From contig JALKBU010000048.1 in assembly GCA_023091735.1 (NCBI GenBank), positions 1 through 64,000 on the forward strand: a stretch of DNA of 64,000 bases, written 5' to 3'. A program made the position numbers and the translations under genes. Below the pieces are notes generated by a model. It worked only from the letters and a program-made list of their open reading frames with translations, was not told the origin of the DNA and searched no databases. Below, in pieces: positions 49,514 to 58,564 of this stretch (its first letter is position 1; every line of letters begins with the position of its first letter). This DNA is from Trichomonas tenax. Taxonomy: Eukaryota > Parabasalia > Trichomonadida > Trichomonadidae.

Positions 49514-50929
49514 ATGTTTAATGAATATAGTCCAATGGGAATGATGCAGCCTACACTACTGTACTTGGGCGGTCCCAATGAACCTCCCTCTGATATTACA
49601 GCCAAAAAATTAATACAACTTCTCAAAAAATTCAATTATTTTCCCGATCAACACAGAAAAACTGTTTGGAGTTATGTGTTAAGGCTTCCAAACAATGTAA
49701 ATGAAGCAAAAGCATTCAGAAATAAGCCAACGCTTCCAAATGTTAAAACTCTTTGCGATTCTCAACATGTAACAAATGCAACCTTTCGTCTCACAAACGC
49801 TTTAGTACATTGGCACGCGCCATTGATAAATTGTGAGTGGCTTCCACAAATGGCTCAAAAATTAACAAATGAATTTCCAAATTGTTTCACATTCTGTTTT
49901 GAAGTCGTCATTGTATTGCTTACAAACGCCTTTGGCGAGTGGATGACCCAGATTCCTGGTCCTCCACCAGAAGTTTTATCTCGAATTGATACCATCTTTG
50001 CATGTGAATTTCCTGCTCTGAGAGATTCCCTCGGATCGGGGCTTGTCTGCTGGCCAGCTTATAGGTCAATTTTCTCGACAGTTCTCTATGATCGCCCTTG
50101 GATTCAGTTGATGGATTATTTGCTTTTGTCGGAACCTCAATTGCTCGAATTTCTCGTTGTTGCGTGGCTTGGAATGAACGAAACACAGCTTAGAGAGGAC
50201 CATGACGCATTCAACTCTGCTCTTCGTCCATGCCCAGTTCCAATTTTAGTCCAGAATGCGATAAAAGTTTACAACAATGCTCAACAAGGATTTCATGTTT
50301 ATAGAACTTTCAAATTCCTCTCGGAAGGGTTTTATCCAATCATTGAAGGCTCTTCAGATGCTGTTGTGTTGTGCACACTGCAATCAGATCAGGAACGTCT
50401 TCTTGCTCTTCAACAGCAACTCGCAGTTGAACGAAAGCAAGCAGATGAAGCAGAACTTGCAAAACAAAGGAAAGAACAGACATTCAGATCAATTGAGTTG
50501 ATGCACGAAAAGAAGAAACAAGAAGAGAAACTTGCGACATCGCGTGCTTCTGCGGAGCTCGAAAAGAGAATGCAGCAGATCCGTCTTGAGAGTGTCCGGT
50601 TGAAGCAGTCAGAAGAACTCCAATTTATCGAGCAATGGGAGAACGAATGGCAGAAGAGAATGGATTTCGGTCATGCTTCTATTTCATCAAAGCTGAACTC
50701 TTCTATGGGATTAAACAACGATGAAGAAGACGACAACAAGATGACGACAATGTCTACTATGCGCGAAGGTGATCTATTGCTTAGAGAAGCAAGAAGAGTT
50801 TCGATTAGTCGCGGCAAACACGCAAGAAGTGAAATTGATAGTCAAGTACATCAAAGAGCTGTTCACAACGAAGTTAACAAGCTCGCAACGAACCCGGAGA
50901 TGCTGATGAAAGCAAATTTGCAGAAATGA
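49514..50929 (+). CDS. TBC1D31-like protein (TBC domain plus coiled coil)
   Basis: A 471-residue protein. The N-terminal two-thirds is a TBC domain of the TBC1D31 (WDR67) type: FPDQHRKTVWSYVLRLP, TNALVHWHAPLIN, CFEVVIVLLTNAFGEW, WPAYRSIFSTVLYDRPWIQLMDYLL and FLSEGFYPIIEGSSDAVVL. The usual Arg/Gln fingers are absent, as in TBC1D31, so it is probably not an active GAP. The last third is coiled coil. Metazoan TBC1D31 has N-terminal WD40 repeats, absent here, and works at centrosomes and cilia; trichomonads are flagellated, so a basal-body role is plausible (inference). Confidence 0.8.
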   Translation: MFNEYSPMGMMQPTLLYLGGPNEPPSDITAKKLIQLLKKFNYFPDQHRKTVWSYVLRLPNNVNEAKAFRNKPTLPNVKTLCDSQHVTNATFRLTNALVHWHAPLINCEWLPQMAQKLTNEFPNCFTFCFEVVIVLLTNAFGEWMTQIPGPPPEVLSRIDTIFACEFPALRDSLGSGLVCWPAYRSIFSTVLYDRPWIQLMDYLLLSEPQLLEFLVVAWLGMNETQLREDHDAFNSALRPCPVPILVQNAIKVYNNAQQGFHVYRTFKFLSEGFYPIIEGSSDAVVLCTLQSDQERLLALQQQLAVERKQADEAELAKQRKEQTFRSIELMHEKKKQEEKLATSRASAELEKRMQQIRLESVRLKQSEELQFIEQWENEWQKRMDFGHASISSKLNSSMGLNNDEEDDNKMTTMSTMREGDLLLREARRVSISRGKHARSEIDSQVHQRAVHNEVNKLATNPEMLMKANLQK

Positions 50930-51387
50930 ATTTTGTTTTATAATAAATATGTTTTGTTTGATTCATTTTTTTACATGACAAAATTAATTTACAAAACACA
51001 TTTTTATTATGAACTTTGCTCTTTTTGATTTGAGAAGATTAAGAACTCGATCTGATTTGGCAACAGATATTAGAAATGATTTTATTATTGTTCTTAAAAT
51101 AAAAGTAATTATAAACTAGTATATCGTCCTGTTTGATTTTAAATTGTAAAATCACACTTTAAAGTCTTCAAGTTAATATAAGTTCCACTATATTCAATGG
51201 GATTATCTGCTAGCTACCATAGTTTTCAGCTTGAGCTTGGCTTTGTTTGAGCAAGATATTTTTAGAAAATATAAAATATGACATGTAAATACATTTTTTG
51301 TCGTGTAGTATCACAAAAAATCCTTTAAAATTTAGTTCTTCGATTTAATGATAAGAATGATATAAGAAATGTGTGTATAGTATATAG
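50930..51387. other. Intergenic with orphan promoter motifs
   Basis: TTTACATGACA at 50970-50980 just past the TBC1D31-like stop, and TGACATGTAAA at 51279-51289 with a TGTCGTGTA partner near 51300. They could serve the candidate RNA at 51388-51500 or a lost gene. Confidence 0.35.
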
Positions 51388-51500
51388 AAAAAGCCACAAA
51401 GGCCAACTCCTCGTTTTATGGTTGGCGGAGATCAAGATGAGGTCTCCACCGACAACACCATGCTCTGACCTTCCGGCTGTAGTCTTTTGTTAAAGGAGAT
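51388..51500 (-). ncRNA. Candidate structured RNA (RNase P/MRP-like or other Pol III RNA)
   Basis: About 100 bp of markedly GC-richer sequence in AT-rich DNA. On the minus strand it ends at a TTTTT tract (complement of 51388-51392), typical of Pol III termination. It can form a hairpin of GGAGATC (51427-51433) with GGTCTCC (51441-51447), extended by GTTG/CAAC. The minus strand contains GGAAGGTCAGAG (complement of 51463-51474), which fits the GNAANNUCNGNG pattern I recall as a conserved region of RNase P/MRP RNAs. That link is tentative; other RNA classes are possible, and the strand is inferred. Confidence 0.4.
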
Positions 51501-51850
51501 GCTAAGATGTACTGATGAGCATAAGAAATGTCTGAAATTCGTCGAAATGTTATGATATGAAATTACAAAAAACGAAGTAAATACGAAATAATTATAATAA
51601 TTAGATAGAAAACGAAAAGGTAGGTTCATGTTACGTTTAAGTTAAGAAGTAAAATTCACTACATCAAGAAATAAAGTCGATTTAAGTGGAAAAATTTAAA
51701 ATCACTTTTTCTCGAAAATTTCTCGATTAATGCATGTTATTTTCTTTACCATTGTTATCCATATCCAATTATGAGTAATTTCGCAAGTTTAGTCGGATAA
51801 TTCAGTTATATATAGACAATGACCGTGATAGTTTTTATAAAAGTGACCGA
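51501..51850. other. Intergenic before the KANSL2-like gene
   Basis: AT-rich. AAAAGTGAC at 51839-51847 lies 3 bp before the ATG at 51851. If the candidate RNA is longer, its 5' part would lie in this stretch. No other feature. Confidence 0.4.
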
Positions 51851-52831
51851 ATGAGTTCTCCTCCAACTTTTATTGAATCTTTATGCAAAACAGGTGTTCA
51901 AATGGAAATTTTGATGCCGAAAAAGACTTTCACAAGGGATGATGAACCACCGTTAAATGTAAAATTGAACATTTCTCGATCTTTAGCGCCACGAAATATT
52001 ATTGGTTACATAGATGATCAACCTTTTGACTTATTTTCAAGCTCCCAGTCCTATGCACTCACAAATTTGGAAGTTTACTCGAGATCTATCAACAGAGCAG
52101 AAAAATTGATTAATTTATACAAACAACAAATGAAAACTCTTCCATCTATTGCTGCTGCCAATAAAATAGCATACAGCAATGCAAATCTTAGAGATAGAAG
52201 AAGGCAATCATATTATCTCGATTTATTAGCGATTGTTACTTCACCAAAGAACGTTTCAATGCAATATTTCAATGGAATTCAGAGCCTTAGGAAGCTTTGG
52301 AAGAACAAGATCTACAAACAACAATCAATCGCAAATTCAAATTCGAAATTCAATCTGAAATGCTGTGCACACCCCGCATGCTTGCACACTGCATTGCACA
52401 AATCAGATTTCTGCTATTGGCACATTCTTGAAGATCCAAATCAAGTCATGTTCGAAAAATGTCCAAAATGCGGACTTCCAAACAATATCGGAGCTTTCTG
52501 CAAGAACTGCAACAAATCCAAGGTCTTAAACATTATATATCCGATCTTGAGCCAACGCGATTTAGTTCCTGAACAAATCAAAATTCCAAAGGCACATAAA
52601 ACAAAGCACCAACCGGTCACAGTACCTCCATATTTACCTCAAGCAGCTTCACTACAGCCTCAAACTCCTGCTCCTGTTGTTCAAAGGGATCCAAATCTTC
52701 AGCCTGGCCAAATTGATATCAATCAGTTGATCAGCAAGATCCATTACAACAAACCGCTGACACAAGCAGAGAAAGAATTTATCAACAACTATTCAAAAAT
52801 TGCTGTTGTATCACAAAGTCATGGCAAATGA
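51851..52831 (+). CDS. KANSL2/INO80D-type zinc-finger protein
   Basis: A 326-residue protein. The key region is a C3H-C3H zinc domain: KCCAHPACLHTALHKSDFCYWHILEDPNQVMFEKC matches the potential DNA-binding domain of KANSL2 and INO80D, followed by a second Cys cluster (CPKCGLPNNIGAFCKNCNK). The N-terminal part holds a helical segment (INRAEKLINLYKQQMK). In animals KANSL2 belongs to the NSL acetyltransferase complex, whose enzyme is the MYST protein KAT8; a MYST gene lies at the start of this window. Joint function is inferred. The 3' end of the gene is partly duplicated downstream (54190-54249). Confidence 0.75.
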   Translation: MSSPPTFIESLCKTGVQMEILMPKKTFTRDDEPPLNVKLNISRSLAPRNIIGYIDDQPFDLFSSSQSYALTNLEVYSRSINRAEKLINLYKQQMKTLPSIAAANKIAYSNANLRDRRRQSYYLDLLAIVTSPKNVSMQYFNGIQSLRKLWKNKIYKQQSIANSNSKFNLKCCAHPACLHTALHKSDFCYWHILEDPNQVMFEKCPKCGLPNNIGAFCKNCNKSKVLNIIYPILSQRDLVPEQIKIPKAHKTKHQPVTVPPYLPQAASLQPQTPAPVVQRDPNLQPGQIDINQLISKIHYNKPLTQAEKEFINNYSKIAVVSQSHGK

Positions 52832-52857
52832 TATATTAATGTTTACTTTCTATAAAT
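52798..52857. repeat. 60-bp direct repeat, copy 1 (3' end of the KANSL2-like gene)
   Basis: Matches 54190-54249 with 5 mismatches in 60 bp (92%). This copy covers the last codons and stop of the gene; the second lies right of mobile element B. Confidence 0.85.
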
Positions 52858-52922
52858 GTGTTTGTATTTACTTTAATTATAATATTATTCGAATTCGAGA
52901 AATTATAATTTCATATAATATA

Positions 52923-54186
52923 GGGTGTACAAGGGTGTGTTTAGCGCAGAAAGATTGGAGCAAATCGGAATCATTCTATTAACACATATATAATATACAC
53001 CTATAATAACTCTTATATAAAGAAATGTGTTAAAGAATTTTGGCGCCATGGCGGGATATAAAATCAAAATTGAGTCCGAGAGCGGTTTCGCAGGAAAAAT
53101 TGGCTTCAAAATATTCATTTTTTTGATGAGACGAAGAAAGAATCTTCACTCTCTCTTCAAAAAAAAATTTAAAGTAATCTTTCTCTGCTATTATACGTAT
53201 AGTAAACCTCGTATATAATCTATGGATATACTCATAATTGTAACTGCATCTTAGGTTGCTGATAAGCAATCCCATAAATAGAGACGGCTCGAATTTTGAC
53301 AATCTGAGATGGGATTTTTTTGTTTTCATTACAGTCAACCCAACGATTGATAAAAGACATAGACAATGGTTACAGTATATAATCAATACTATATTGATTA
53401 TAATAACATTAGTAGATAGATTAATGATATGAATACGAAAATCTCGAAAGACATGTTTCCTCCGCAAACACAATTTTTTTGACAAAAATTTGATTCCCAT
53501 CGAATATTTGCTTTAACATTAATTACTGAGATATGCCAATTACTTTCTTTAGGGGCACAATTTATCCATAGTTGATGGACTATTATGCTATGCAATTGAA
53601 TAGAGTCAATTTTGATGTATATGCTTAAAACAGCATTTCAATTACAATTTTGAAAAATATGACCTAATTTTTTATTTTGATCTGGTACAGATATTGTGAA
53701 GGACAACAATGATATAATATATATAATTAAGATATATACATATTTAATATTAACATTAGATAGATTGTAGTTGATTATGAACACAATATGACATCATGAT
53801 AAATGATGAAAGTGTTTTCACTTTTTTTGAAATTTCACAAAAAAATTCAGTTTCGCTTTTATAGAGTTATTCAAGTGACACAGCCTTGATTTTTTCTTTT
53901 TCTTTATAGATTCAGATTCATAATCTTTCGCTCTATCTATGCATATGCTTAAATTGATCTATACTTTGCTATTTGTCACTATATTCAAGCAAGAAAAAAT
54001 TTTGATACCCAAATTTTGCAAAAAAATGACGGATGTCAAAATCGTGATATTTGAGTGACTTATAATCAAAATAGAAACTTCAAACCATAGCTATAATGCT
54101 TAAACTTGATAGAGTTTATAATGATGTTATTATAGCATTTCAACCCATTCTCTATCTGTCTGTGCTAAACACACCTTTGCACACCC
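52923..54186. mobile_element. Decayed Tc1/mariner-like element B
   Basis: Terminal inverted repeats of about 33 bp (52923-52955 and 54154-54186) match at 29 of 33 positions; both begin GGGTGT and share AAGGGTGTGTTTAGC or AAAGGTGTGTTTAGC. TA flanks both ends (52921-52922 and 54187-54188), the Tc1/mariner target site. The length of 1264 bp is typical. Interior reading frames are broken, with no transposase I can name; a 156-codon minus frame at 53030-53500 is probably chance. Ends resemble those of element A (GGTGT start), suggesting related families. Confidence 0.72.
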
Positions 54187-54189
54187 TAT

Positions 54190-54249
54190 AATTGCTGTTG
54201 TAGCACAAGGTAATGTCAAATGATATATTAATGTTTATTTTCTATAAAT
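54190..54249. repeat. 60-bp direct repeat, copy 2
   Basis: Second copy of the KANSL2-like gene's 3' end, beginning 2 bp after the TA flanking element B. The simplest history is a tandem duplication of about 123 bp at the gene's 3' end, with element B later inserted at the junction. Confidence 0.85.
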
Positions 54250-54499
54250 AATTTCTTTAATATCGATAAGTTTATTAAAAACCTTGAGTAAGAATGAATC
54301 TAAGTGTTACAGGAATCTTATTTCATTTAAAAATGCTCGAAATTCACTCTCAAACTTTGAAAAATTCTTTTTTTTTTTATCAATGATGCGATGATGAAAA
54401 TATATCAAAGATTTGAATATATATGATAGAATGTGTTTGCAATAGAGTAAAAAGGAGGTATTATTGAGGAATTCATAAAAAATAAACACTTTATAATAT

Positions 54500-57073
54500 T
54501 CATTTCGGAATGAGCTCAGTGAGAGCATTTATCTCATATGTCTCTTCCGCATGATCAAAAACATTATCTACTACTTCACCGCACTTTAGCTTACAATCCT
54601 CAGGGAAGTCCCAAATGAACTGGAAATCATCTTTCGATTCGTTCAAGGAGAATAATATACTTGAATCTTTCATTGGTGCTCCAATTTCTAAGTTTAAGTT
54701 GACACCAGAAGAACTCTTCGATAGATTTCTCGACGAATGACTTGAATGCCTTGAAGTTCTGCTCTTCTTCCACTTTGATGATCCTTTCTCTGAAGTGGAA
54801 ACATCAGAAGCTGATACTTGGACAGGTGATGAGGACTTTGATGCTTTGTTCTGTGATGATTTCGATGTTTTTTCGACAGATGAAGAACCACGCTTTCTTT
54901 TTGTAACTCTCTTCTTTTTAACCGAATCTTTCTTTGGGTCCGATACTTTCTTCTTTGGATCTGTTTTCTGTGGAATTGGAACATCATTAGTTTCTAAAGT
55001 CTTAATATTATCTTCTGATTTCGTTGGCTTTATCTGCTTTCTTCCATTTTCTTTCTTCTTCAGTGGAATCAGTTTGATTTCATCACCATCAACAGATATC
55101 GTGAGCTGAGTTCTTTCATCTGAGAGCAAATCTGTGTTAAACATATCTTCTGTTTTGATTCCATCAGGAGATGGCCCGAGAGGCTTAAGATATAATGGAA
55201 AATGTGGTTTCCAGTTATCTTTGAATATCTCGAATGGTGCTTCAAGAGGCGAAGCTGTCTCTTTGATTGTCGGCTGTGGATGCTTAAGTAAATTCTTTAG
55301 CCAGATGAGTTCTACATTCGTTATCTTCTTATTTCTTAATAGTTCGTTGATATCGATCTGTGGATATGATACAGCGATTGCTCGGTCACATTCAGCAATG
55401 TGGTGCATGAAACCAAACAATGAATGTGGATCTTTTGGATGCATTCCATCGAGATTTAATAAACAAAGAGGATTTTCTGTTGCAAGGAGTTTCTTTGCTG
55501 CTATGAGTCCGCTGTCACTGCAGTAACTACCTTCAAGGTTCAGATGCTCGATTGACTTTGACAAGCAGCATGATTCAATAACAGGAATCAATAATTTTCC
55601 AAGATGATTTTTATCTGTACCTTGAACTGAAAGAGTTCTAACATTTGACTGTTCGATGAACTTCTGTAGCATGGAAACATCACTATTCTGTGTGTCTGTT
55701 AGTGAATAATTGATACTTAAATATTCGATTTGTGGATTTTGTAATATGAATGAAAAGAAGTCTGCATTCAGTATATTTTCGTCCCAAACGAGTGCCCTAA
55801 GCTGTGGAATGTTCTTATTTCTCATATGTTCGTAAAGTTTCTGTATTTCTTCTGTTGGTGACATTATCGTTGATAAATCTATTCTCCTTTGTGTCTCTCC
55901 GATAGTTATTATCTTGAAGAACTCTGTGAGCTTTCCAACCGGCCAATTCACACCTGCAGCAACAATTGTTATTAATGCGGGCGGAAGATCGTAAATTCCG
56001 TCTGCTATTCGTGTGCACTTGTTGTATGATATATCCAGACCATGAAGCTTCAGGAAATGAGTTCTATTAATGAATTTTAAGATATCATAAATTTCTAAAT
56101 CGCAATCTTTGAACGAAAGCATTTCGAGATTGGGAAAATCGTGTGTAATTTGTGTAAGATCAAGATTTTGAGTGTGATCTAGTGATAAAACTGTTAATTT
56201 ATCGCAAACTTTCGGAAGAAATGTCGTATAAAGTGAATTTATCGAATTGTGATTAATTGCATTGTGCAGACCGATGGAGCACAAGTACTTATCGATGAAA
56301 CATTTTGCAATCGAAAGTAAATTTTTTTCGTTAAAATTCGAATTCGTGAAAGTTATTCCGGCAATTGGAATTGACTTATTTGTTGACAACTTGCGTAAAA
56401 ATGAATCGAAGTGATGTGTGACTTGTCCTTCTATTTCAAAATACTCGATATTCGTTGGTTCTGTTATATTGTCTCTTAAAACTTTGTAAACTTCGATTTT
56501 TTCAGTCGACGATATCTTCACGCCGACAATGTTGACGCAGAGTGGCAGCAGATCGAAAAACACAATAAATGCTTCCGAAGGATTCGAAAATGAAGATAAA
56601 TCAACGAATTCTTCAGAAAATTCAAGTATTTCGTGTATCCTGTTCACAGTCTCTGTTGAGTACGTTTTCTTCTTTTGTTTGAGATTTAATCGAATTATCA
56701 CCGAATTCGGAGTCGGTGACGGCCTTTCATCCGGATCTGCGAAGTATCCAAGCGAAATAAGTTCTGTGGGCCTCAAAATTCGCGGTAAAATGTCCCAAAA
56801 CAGTTCAAAAAGTTGCTCTACTTTATCTGTTTCGAATTTCACTGCTGTTTCACCAAAAATAATGGTTACTGTGTCCTCTGTTTTGTCCAGTTTGGAAATG
56901 AGCAGCCAGGGATGAACAGCATGTTTGAGATGATCAATTTTCCGCGTATACCAAAGAGATTGGTCCGTAATCAGCAGACACTTCTTCGACATGGATTCTA
57001 GATCGGTAACATGGAGGAATAATCGTGGATTTTCGCCCTGCTTTTGTGCTAAAGCGAAAAAATTTTTCTCCAT
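54500..57073 (-). CDS. Leucine-rich-repeat protein, CARMIL-like architecture
   Basis: An 857-residue protein. The first 110 residues have a PH-like pattern (LFLHVTDLESMSKKCLLITDQSLWY...). Residues 130-590 are leucine-rich repeats with irregular spacing (LTVLSLDHTQNLDL, LEMLSFKDCDLEIYDIL, LHGLDISYNKC, IEHLNLEGSYCSDSGL). The C-terminal 200 residues are basic and Ser/Lys-rich, with a coil end. PH plus LRR resembles CARMIL proteins that regulate actin capping, but the CARMIL capping-protein motif was not seen. Start is the ATG at 57073; the frame continues to a TTG at 57082. Confidence 0.82.
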   Translation of the reverse strand: MEKNFFALAQKQGENPRLFLHVTDLESMSKKCLLITDQSLWYTRKIDHLKHAVHPWLLISKLDKTEDTVTIIFGETAVKFETDKVEQLFELFWDILPRILRPTELISLGYFADPDERPSPTPNSVIIRLNLKQKKKTYSTETVNRIHEILEFSEEFVDLSSFSNPSEAFIVFFDLLPLCVNIVGVKISSTEKIEVYKVLRDNITEPTNIEYFEIEGQVTHHFDSFLRKLSTNKSIPIAGITFTNSNFNEKNLLSIAKCFIDKYLCSIGLHNAINHNSINSLYTTFLPKVCDKLTVLSLDHTQNLDLTQITHDFPNLEMLSFKDCDLEIYDILKFINRTHFLKLHGLDISYNKCTRIADGIYDLPPALITIVAAGVNWPVGKLTEFFKIITIGETQRRIDLSTIMSPTEEIQKLYEHMRNKNIPQLRALVWDENILNADFFSFILQNPQIEYLSINYSLTDTQNSDVSMLQKFIEQSNVRTLSVQGTDKNHLGKLLIPVIESCCLSKSIEHLNLEGSYCSDSGLIAAKKLLATENPLCLLNLDGMHPKDPHSLFGFMHHIAECDRAIAVSYPQIDINELLRNKKITNVELIWLKNLLKHPQPTIKETASPLEAPFEIFKDNWKPHFPLYLKPLGPSPDGIKTEDMFNTDLLSDERTQLTISVDGDEIKLIPLKKKENGRKQIKPTKSEDNIKTLETNDVPIPQKTDPKKKVSDPKKDSVKKKRVTKRKRGSSSVEKTSKSSQNKASKSSSPVQVSASDVSTSEKGSSKWKKSRTSRHSSHSSRNLSKSSSGVNLNLEIGAPMKDSSILFSLNESKDDFQFIWDFPEDCKLKCGEVVDNVFDHAEETYEINALTELIPK

Positions 57074-57109
57074 TTTTCCCAATGGAAATTTTGTTTCTTG
57101 TTTTCGTTT
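57074..57109. other. Upstream region of the LRR gene
   Basis: No recognised promoter motif; the coding strand reads CCATTGGGAAAAATG at the start. Confidence 0.3.
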
Positions 57110-57780
57110 TTTGAAGTTGAATTTATATTCTATTGATATTTTTATATCTAAATTTAAAGTTTTCTATTTGGTGAAATTTCATTTTCCGTTTGATAAATTC
57201 TGGATTTAAATTCATTTACTATATCATATTTCATATCTAAATTTAAACTTTTCGTTTAAATCACCAAAAATTATTTTTCATTTTTCGTTATTTGATTTGG
57301 ATTCAATTATGATATCTTATACTGTATTTATTTTCACAGTTTTCTTAAATTTTTGAAAAACATTTTTATTTTTGATTAAAATTCATATGCCACATCAGAT
57401 GTTACATCTAAATTCAATCAAAAAATGACATTTTCTTGATTAGCAAAAAGATTTTTAAAGCCATTTGTTTAAATCTTTTAAATTCAGATACAGCGCCAGA
57501 TGCTATAGTTAATTTTAAAGTTTTCGATTTTTGAGATCATTGATTTTTCAATTTTAGAAATAAATTCATTTGTTTTAGACAATTTTATCGTTAGTTTTTG
57601 AATTTTTAAAAAAGAAAAACGCCGACGTTTGTGAAATCACGAAATTTTGTTATACTTAGATTTATAATATGATATAGTTTCTAAGCATTAAATTTCGAAT
57701 TTTAAAATGAAATTATTAAATCAAAATTAGGAAATTTAGCGATGTTTTCGAAGCCAAATGCCTTTAAATAATTTTTTGCA
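57110..57780. repeat. Degenerate tandem repeat, period about 88 bp
   Basis: Similar blocks built on an AAATTCAT...ATATCTAAATTTAAA core recur near 57147, 57234, about 57325, 57409, 57507 and 57590, spaced about 85-98 bp (one step of 175 may span a worn copy). Copies are highly diverged. Non-coding. Confidence 0.5.
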
Positions 57781-58564
57781 TAAATCCGAAGTCTATGTCC
57801 AATATGTACTGTAACAATTGTTTTAACCTTATTTTATATTCACTTTTGTAAAACTGTTATGTGTTTTAGTTTTAAGGTTTTTTGTTTGAAATTCTTTCAC
57901 TATATTCATTTTTGGACTATCTTGGAGCTATTCGCTTAATAATTTCAATTAAATTGCAAATTCATTTAATTTTAGTTGGTTGAGAGATTTTATTAGCTAT
58001 TGGTCATTTTCAGACGTAGTATATTAATCCTTGCCTATATATTTTTGTTGAAAATGATCCGAATACCTATTGTTTTTCGTTATTTTGATTCTTAAAATCA
58101 CCATATTTTATCTCTTATTTTTCTGCTTTGAATAACATATCATGACCAATATCTTTATGCTCAAAACATCACATAGTCAGCCTATATTTGGATCCATATA
58201 TAGGTACAAGCAGAAATATTTATTGAGGTGACAATTTTCTACATTAAAGTATTGTTCATCTTCTTTTGTTTTAAACCATTCATCATATTTTAGTTGAAGG
58301 CTATGATCTAATTAGGTAGTTTCTGTATCTATTATACTATTGTGTTCATCTTTTGTTATTTATTGTTGTCACTTAATTTGATGAATTAGTATTCACTTTT
58401 GTTACACGTCAAATTTGAGAAAATGAAAACATTTTATTTTGAGATAATTTCAATGCTACATGAAACAATTCTTTCATTCGAATTAAGCAATGAAGTAAAA
58501 TGTTAAAAATGAGACAAGAACGATTATTTGTCAATTTTTAATATTTAGTAAGAATTATTTTTTG
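57781..58564. other. Intergenic before the ankyrin gene
   Basis: AT-rich; TTACACGTCA at 58402-58411 lies 154 bp before the ATG at 58565. No gene. Confidence 0.4.

Noticed and set aside
51388..51500. SRP RNA identity for the GC-rich island
   Set aside because: CCGGAAGG and AGAGCA resemble SRP helix 8, but the spacing between the GGAA loop and AGCA is wrong, so I did not adopt it.
53030..53500. 156-codon minus-strand ORF inside element B
   Set aside because: Low-complexity Ile/Leu/Lys composition, no transposase motif; likely chance inside a decayed element.
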